NCBI GenBank assembly: GCA_030789695.1 | Contig: CM061132.1 | Coordinates: 150,544,597 to 150,608,596 of the forward strand | Direction of reading: 5' to 3' | DNA: 64,000 bases | Source of the DNA: Scilla litardierei | Lineage: Eukaryota > Streptophyta > Magnoliopsida > Asparagales > Asparagaceae | Part shown: positions 57,921 to 64,000 of the stretch, piece by piece | Layout of the letters: the number at the start of each line of letters is the position of its first letter | Numbering within the stretch: the first letter of the stretch is position 1 | Notes under the pieces: model-generated | The model's input: the letters and a program-made list of their open reading frames with translations, nothing else | Told to the model about the DNA's origin: nothing | The model's database searches: none | Translations under genes and position numbers: made by a program

Positions 57921-57935
57921 TCCTCCCCAACTTAA
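57921..57935 (-). promoter_or_regulatory. Polypurine tract of element D
   Basis: The minus strand reads AAGTTGGGGAGGA directly before the LTR start TGTAACGA, the usual Tekay/Del form. Confidence 0.85.
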
Positions 57936-57966
57936 GAAAAATTCCGTCCTCGGAATTTCCCAACAC

Positions 57967-60900
57967 TCACGTGTCCGGAAACAAAAGTGGGAAACGCTCT
58001 CGCATCTCATCCTCATTCTCCCAAGTAGACTCTCCTGGCGAGCCGTGTCGCCACATCACCCTCACAAGATTGACAACCTTGTTTCGAAGTGACTTCTGAC
58101 GCCTGTCCAGAATCTGCACTGGCTGCTGGTCATACGTCATATCAGGGCGAACGGTAATCTCTGAAAAATCCACAGCATGAGATGGATCGCTAATGTATCG
58201 ATGAAGCTGCGACACATGGAAAACATTGTGAACTCCCTCCAAAGATGGCGGCAAGACTAAGCGGTAGGCTACCTCGTCAACTCTCTCCAGAACGTCAAAC
58301 GGTCCAATCTATCGCGGGCTCAACTTCCCTCGCTTCCTAAAGCAAATCACACCACGATTCGGGGAAATCTTCAAGAACACATGGTCGCCCGGCTGAAACT
58401 CCAAAAGACGGCGTTTCGCATCCGCCCAATGCTTAAAATGGTCCTGAGCAATCCTCAACCTCTCCCGAATGTTCCTGACAACATCCACGGCCTCCACAAT
58501 CATCTCAGGTCCTAACAGCTCCCGATCACCAACGTCATCCCAACTCAATGGCGATCGACATTTCCTCCCATAAAGAGCGGCGAAAGGCGCCATGCCAATA
58601 CTCGCCTGGAAGCTGTTATTGTAGGAAAACTCTACCAGATGTAGATGGTCCTCCCACGAACCCTTGAAATCCAACATGCACGCCCTCAGCATGTCCTCCA
58701 AGATCTGGATCGTCCTCTCGGACTGGCCATCCGTCTGCGGATGGTACGCCGTGCTGAAACTCAGACGCGTACCCAAACTCTTCTACAAACTCTGCCAGAA
58801 CTGAGATGTGAACCTCGTGCCTCTGTCCGACACGATACTCACGGGGACTCCGTGAAGTCGCACGACCTCCTGCACGATTCATGTTACATCACTATCTAAA
58901 CTAGGAAAAGGAAATAGAAACGGAGCGTGAAAGAATTTACCTCCATATATCTCCTCGCTAGCGCCTCAGTGGACTGTCCAACTCGGAAAGGAATAAAGTG
59001 TGCGGATTTGGTCAATCGGTCTACGATCACCCAAATCGCGTCATTCTGCTTCGGGCTCCGAGGTAGTCCAGTCACGAAATCCATAGTGATGTGTTGCCAC
59101 TTCCACTCCGGAATCGGAAGCGGTTGTAGCAACCCTGCCGTACGCTGATGCTCCGCCTTCACTTGTTGGCAAACCAAACACTTGGCTACACTCTGAGCCA
59201 CACTCCTCTTCATACCATGCCACCAATAGTTCAGACGAAGATCCTTGTACATCTTGGTCCTACCAGGATGCACAGAATACGGCGAACTGTGTGCCTCCAC
59301 CATCAACTCCTCTCTAATATCCCCAGCTGGCACACACAACCTGGCTCCAAACCTCAGCGAGCCATCCTCATGAATCAAAAAGTCAGTCCGCAGGCCGGCT
59401 TCTACCTGCTCCCGAATCTTCACCAGCTTCGGATCTCCAGCCTGGCCAGCCTTGGTCCGATCCATGATCGTCGACTGAATCTGCATACTCATCAACGAAG
59501 AAGCCTCCCCAGGAAGAACAACCTCAACGCCAGACTCGCAAAAATCCTGCTGTAATCTCCACTGCGAAGTCAACAACATCACCGCTAGAAGCCTACTCAG
59601 CGCATCAGGAACCACATTCACCTTGTCAGGGTGATACTGCAAATCAATCTCATAATCCGCCATGAGCTCCAACCACCGACGTTGTCGCATGTTGAGCTCC
59701 TTCTGAGTAAAAATATACTTCAAGCTTTTGTGATCGGTGAAGATCTTCACTTTCTCACTCAGCAGGAAGTGCCTCCAAATCTTGAGCGCAAACACAACAG
59801 CAGCCAACTCCAAATCATGCGTCGGGTAATTCTTCTCATGAGTCTTGAGCTGACGCGAAGCATACGCCACAACATGCCCGTGCTGATGCAACACACAACC
59901 GAGACCCTTGCCAGAAGCATCGCAAAAGATCTCGAATCCACCGCTGCGATCAGGCACAACAAGAATGGGGGCAGTCGTCAATCTCTCCCTCAGAACACCA
60001 AAGGCATTCTCACAATCACCCGACCAAACAAAAGGTACATCCTTCCGCGTCAACCTGGTCATCGGCTCAGCAATACGGGAAAAGTCCTTAATAAAACGCC
60101 GATAGTAACCAGCAAGTCCAAGGAAACTCCGGATCTCAGACGCTGACTGCGGAACAGGCCACTCTCTGATGGCCCTAATCTTCTCGGGATCCACAGAAAT
60201 ACCATCTCCAGTCACCACATACCCCAGAAAAGCAACTCTATCCAGCCAAAACTCGCACTTCGAAAACTTGGCATACAAACGATGCTTCCTCAAAATCTCC
60301 AATACCGTCCTCAAGTGCGAGGCATGCTCCTCCTCCGACTTTGAATAGATCAGAATGTCGTCAATAAAGATAACGACAAACTTATCCAAAAAGTCGTAGA
60401 AAATTAGGTTCATCAGATTCATGAAAACTGCGGGTGCATTGGTTACACCGAAAGGCATAACCACAAACTCGTAGTGTCCATACTTCATCCTGAATGCTGT
60501 CTTCGGAACATCATTCTTCTTCACCTTCAACTTATGGTAACCACTCCTCAAATCCAATTTAGAAAACACCCTCGAACCTCCAAGCTGATCAAAAATATCA
60601 TCGATGCGAGGCAACGGGTATTTATTCTTGATGGTCACCGCATTCAACTCCCGATAGTCCACTCACATGCGACGCGAACCATCCTTCTTCTTCACCAGCA
60701 GCACCGGTGCTCCCCACGGAGACACACTAGGATTGATATAACCCTTCTGCAAAAGCTCATCCAGCTGCTTCCGTAATTCCTCCAACTCGGCGGGTGCCAT
60801 ACGATATGGCACCTTCGAGATCGGCTGCGCTCCTGGAACCAGATCAATAGAAAATTCTAAAGCTCGATCAGGTGGCAAACTAGACATCTCCTCGGGGAAG

Positions 60901-61382
60901 ACGTCATCAAAATCCCGCACAACCGCTGGCCTCTCCAGCTCCATCTGCACAGCCACAATCTCCATCGGACTGGCCCGAAATCTGACAGGACCAAGCGACC
61001 TGCTACCTCGGCTGAACTCAAATACTGGATGTCCGGGAATCTCGAACACCACTTTCTTCCCCCGACAGTCGATCGTAGCATAGAAGCTCGCAAGCCAATC
61101 CATCCCAAGGACCGCATCATAGTTGATGATGTCGTGGACAATGAAATCAGTGCAAAGCTTATGTCCACAAACCACCAACGAGCAAGAATTGCAACCAAGA
61201 TGCACCGTGACCACGCCATTCCCTGTAACGATATTCCAACTCTTGGAAAGAGGGGACGTCGACAAGGAATGCTTCTCCACGAAGCTCCGAAAAATAATGC
61301 ACATCGATGCACCAGAGTCAAAGAGGACTCGTGCAGGAAACGTACACACCAAAATCACACCTACAAACAGTCTAACAATCAA
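57967..61382 (-). pseudogene. Element D pol: protease, RT, RNase H, integrase, chromodomain-like end; few stops, one intron
   Basis: Protease VLFDSGASMCII (about 61325). RT starts near 60870 with RMAPAELEELRKQLDELL and has [21 protein letters not shown] and [11 protein letters not shown] (about 60350). RNase H has [16 protein letters not shown] and FTDHKSLKY. The integrase zinc region has H-H-C-C ending KCLVCQQ (about 59190), and its core has [10 protein letters not shown], a segment on the far side of the intron at 58870-58940, and YHPQTDGQSERTIQ. The C-terminus, PVQILDRRQKSLRNK to ENEDEMRERFPLLFPDT, looks like the chromodomain-type tail of the Tekay clade, which is thought to guide integration into heterochromatin. 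Stops: TGA at 60663-60665, TAG near 58790 (CAG-type) and TAG near 58309. It is otherwise open. Confidence 0.92.
58870..58940 (-). other. 71-nt spliceosomal-type intron inside the integrase
   Basis: The minus strand starts GTAAATTC after GAG and ends GAATCGTGCAG. It contains in-frame stops and is 71 nt, which shifts the frame; removing it restores the frame used by the rest of the integrase. The flanks join in the conserved core without loss of residues. Confidence 0.75.
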
Positions 61383-61425
61383 GCCCTAGTCTAGCAAACA
61401 ATCATATTCAAGCAAACAACATAGT

Positions 61426-62604
61426 CTAACAAACAAAGCCAAATAAGAAAGGAACAGCTAGAAGAGGATTACCTGCGATAACCTCATCCACAGCCCCGTT
61501 CTCCACAGCAGTCATCAGAAAAGCATGTCGCCTCGGCGGAAAAGCCTGCTGGAAAGCCTGCCTCTGTGGAACAAGAGCTGCTCCACGTCCAGCAGGAACA
61601 GACGCCCTCTGCTGCAACGGCAGTGCTGCAACAGGTGCCCTCCAAGGCTGCTTCGACCTCGGACAATCCTTCATGGCATGGGTAGGATCCCCACAGACAA
61701 CACACTGGCCCAGGAATCTCCTACACTGATCCTTGACGTACCCGGTCCTGCCGCAGAAATGGCAAGTCTTCAGAATAGGCCCTCCTGGCCTCTTGAACTG
61801 CACCTGATGATTAGGCTTGAAACCAGGCCTAACCACTGCCCTGGCCTGCTCCATAGGCCTCTTCCCATCACCAGAAACATGTCCCCTCCTCTGACTCAGG
61901 TTCAGCTCCTGCCTCCTTGCAGCGACCAGAACCTTCTGATAAGAGTCCAGATCAGAGGAAGACACAAAACTCTGGAGCTCCAAAGCAAGTCCCTGCAGGA
62001 ACCTCTGAGCCCTCTCATCAGCATCCTGCACCATCTTCGGCATGAACCGACTAAGCCTAGTGAACTCTTGGTGGTACTGGTCCACCGTCAATCTCCCTTG
62101 CTTCAGATCAATGAAACGCTGCAGCATCTCCTTCTTAGCAGCCTTCGGAAAGAACTCCTCATCAAACCTGGACTTAAAGGTATCCCAAGCTATCGGCTCC
62201 ACCAACATCTTCTCTTCCGCATCCCACCAGTTCCGAGCGTTATCCTTGAGTTGCCGCTTTGCCAAATCAACCCATCCAGCCGGGGTGATCTTGGCCATCT
62301 TCAAGTTATCCTCAATGTTCCGAATCCACTCATTGGCAGCCAGAGGACCCTCAGACCCATCAAAATATGCGGGACCCAGCTCCCGAAATTGCTTCGCTCC
62401 CGGCTCGGAGCGAGGGGCCTCCGGAGCCGCCCGAGGAGCTCGACCAGCCGGAGCATTCTAGACTTGCAGGAGCACGCCTTGCTGCACCTGCATCATCTGA
62501 AGCATCATCCGCATCATCTCCCCATTGGTGGGTTCCCGCTCAGGCTCCTCGTCATGAGGGGGCGCACCACTACCACCACCACGGGTGATTCGCCTTCCTG
62601 CCAT
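61426..62604 (-). pseudogene. Element D gag, capsid and two zinc knuckles, one stop
   Basis: Starts at 62604 (MAGRRITRGGGSGAPPH). The capsid-type region has WVDLAKRQLKDNARNWWDAE, EEFFPKAAKKEMLQRFIDL and GRLTVDQYHQEFTRLSRF (62300-61950). Two knuckles follow: CHFCGRTGYVKDQC and CVVCGDPTHAMKDC (61770-61660). A single TAG at 62458-62460, near residue 49, fits change from CAG; a downstream Met at 62304 leaves 292 codons open. Gag and pol are in different frames. Confidence 0.88.
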
Positions 62605-62747
62605 CTAATGACACAGAAAACGAAACAATTAGACTCATAGCTTATGACTCGGACGTCGAACTTAGTTTATTGGACATTCTAATATTATTATCGCTATTCC
62701 GACAATTCGCAGGTACAGAAGGACCTGCATGGGCCACCAACAAAACC
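62605..62747 (-). other. Element D leader between 5' LTR and gag
   Basis: 143 bp. The expected tRNA-Met primer site (TGGTATCAGAG type) is not seen next to the LTR; the minus strand reads GGTTTTGTTGGTGGCCC instead. The primer is therefore unassigned. Confidence 0.5.
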
Positions 62748-64000
62748 TGTCACGCCCTGCTTCCCTAAAATAGAGGCGAGACGTGAAAAGGCCCGCACGA
62801 GAGTGGAGCTTTGAAGCCCCAAACCCGATAAGCGTCAATAAAACATAAGCGTCCCTGTAACCACAAACGGAACAGCAATAATAACACAAGGAGAGACAGA
62901 AACAAAGCCTCAATCTCAGAAATTTTCCAACATTAAAATTAAGTTCAACATCCAGAAAAGCCACCAGGCTAAAAGAAAGAGTCTAAAGGCCCAGAACAAG
63001 GCCAAACAAAGACAAACGTAAACAGAGTATAGGTGCTGCGCACCGACAACTACAGCAGTCTAAAACAAAAAGGGGAAAGCTCAACGAAGACACTAGGACT
63101 GGTCCTCAGTGTCCACGTACTCCTCGCCAAACACAGACTCGGGCACGGCGTCCGCAAACACCTCATCCTCAACAACGGACTCAGGCTCGGGATCTAACAT
63201 GTGTCACCCAAAAGAGTAAAGGGGCACATGTCAGCAAGTCTAAAAGACTTTGGCAAGGAAACTGAAGGTAAGGTAAACTAGCAACCTAGCAGTTATAGTC
63301 TGATGCATGGCATGGCAAGTATAGTATGGAAGTGACTAGTAAAGGGAAGTACAAGTAGCAAGTATGTCATGGATAACAAGTAAAACACGGACAAGTACAA
63401 GTCAAGTGGTTCACGCCAAGTGAACAAGTCAAGTAAACAAGTTGTGCACAGAGATTTTGCCTGTTGGCTAGAGTGGCTGATCGGGCCAACTCCTAAGCTC
63501 AAGTGACCGTTTATCTCTACCCCTCCACGTGTATCGAGCCAGGGAATTACCCCGAACACGGAATGCTCGCTTCTGGAACACGAGCCAGGAAGTGTATTTA
63601 ACAAGTATGGCGTAGGGTTATGCCCGCAACGCAGGTGCCTAGCCGGTAAACAAGTAGATCGGGCATTGGCTATCAACCAACTCACGTAGCCCGCTTCTGA
63701 AACACGGGCCAGGAAACACAAGTATTGTAGCGTGTGCTACGAATGCGACATACAACATGGATAGCATGGATGACAATTAATTCGCGTACCGTTAATCAAA
63801 ATTAAACATGACATGATAGTTATGCAACATGATAAATGACGGTCCTAGCTTCGTTGTCAAGCTAGTTCCTGAAATTGTGCCTAGGCGAGTATCATTTCGT
63901 CGCCTAGTCTCTTTTATGCCTACAACAAGCAAATGGCCTAAGACATGGCCCAAAACCCTAAGTGGCAAGTTTCACTTGCCTAGCCCCGAGGATGACGATC
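62748..64000 (-). repeat. Element D 5' LTR, partial
   Basis: 1253 bp matching 55506-56759 almost base for base. The part holding promoter and palindromic array lies beyond the window. Confidence 0.92.

Larger units (their letters stand above)
55506..64000 (-). mobile_element. Element D: Tekay/Del-type Ty3/Gypsy chromovirus (5' LTR runs off the window)
   Basis: Minus strand: partial 5' LTR 62748-64000, gag 62604-61426, pol 61382-57967 ending in a chromodomain-like segment, a polypurine tract and the 3' LTR 55506-57920. RT before integrase is the Gypsy order. The two LTRs are collinear over 1.25 kb with few differences, so this is a young insertion. It is in the antisense ORF of Tat-C; ggcca (55501-55505) is the left half of a possible target duplication. 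Confidence 0.92.

Noticed and set aside
61525..62640. 371-codon plus-strand ORF opposite element D gag
   Set aside because: Antisense shadow of gag: Pro/Leu/Arg-rich with no domain, whereas the minus strand has capsid and zinc knuckles. Unlike the Tat antisense ORFs it overlaps gag itself.

Overview
This window looks like nuclear DNA from a large, repeat-rich flowering-plant genome. It holds one clearly recognisable host gene, on the minus strand at 15878-18503: an SDP1-type (SUGAR-DEPENDENT1, patatin-domain) triacylglycerol lipase. Its strongly GC-rich first exon and the mix of retrotransposon lineages suggest a monocot, but this is inference and I cannot name a species. Nearly everything else is nested LTR retrotransposons, Helitrons and one fold-back MITE. 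I saw no tRNA or rRNA gene, CRISPR array or organellar segment.

Layout. (1) 1-227 and 12732 to about 15270: a plus-strand Ty1/Copia element (Tork-like), split in its reverse-transcriptase region by a complete 12.5-kb Sirevirus-type Copia element at 228-12731 (minus strand, 1752-bp LTRs, target duplication gagat). The Sirevirus carries gag, pol and a third ORF. (2) 15271-19340: the SDP1 gene and its flanks. (3) 19346-41066: a Ty3/Gypsy Tat-lineage element (Tat-A, minus strand, duplication aaaac) that has gag and an intron-containing antisense ORF but no pol. It is interrupted by a solo Sirevirus-like LTR (22650-24344), a 10.9-kb Athila-like composite with four LTR copies (25946-36811) and two head-to-tail Helitrons (36894-38543). 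(4) 41072-41972: unannotated DNA with a diverged duplication and a fold-back MITE. (5) 41973-55505: a second pol-less Tat element (Tat-C, plus strand) whose 5' LTR holds a pol-bearing Tat element (Tat-B, 42304-50891, minus strand, duplication gacac). Tat-B in turn holds a solo Athila-like LTR (47360-48836). (6) 55506-64000: a young Tekay/Del-type chromovirus (element D, minus strand), inserted in the antisense ORF of Tat-C and running off the right edge.

How the parts work together. The pol-less elements (Tat-A, Tat-C and the gag-only Athila-like family) would depend on enzymes from pol-bearing relatives such as Tat-B. Several insertions can be placed to the base, because removing the insert and one duplication copy leaves an interrupted reading frame open.

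Main signal. A tandem cassette of about 112-117 bp, built from four half-sites of the palindrome CTAGTCGGTC/GACCGACTAG, lies just upstream of the TATA box in the Copia Sirevirus LTRs. It recurs inside that element ahead of its third ORF, and again in the same TATA-proximal position in the LTR of the unrelated Gypsy element D. This looks like a promoter module shared across retrotransposon superfamilies. Other points for follow-up are an Athila-like composite with U3 ends at both termini, an LTR with 185-bp inverted ends, a 71-nt intron in the chromovirus integrase, and a stop-rich 60-nt GT-AG segment at the Sirevirus gag-pol junction.
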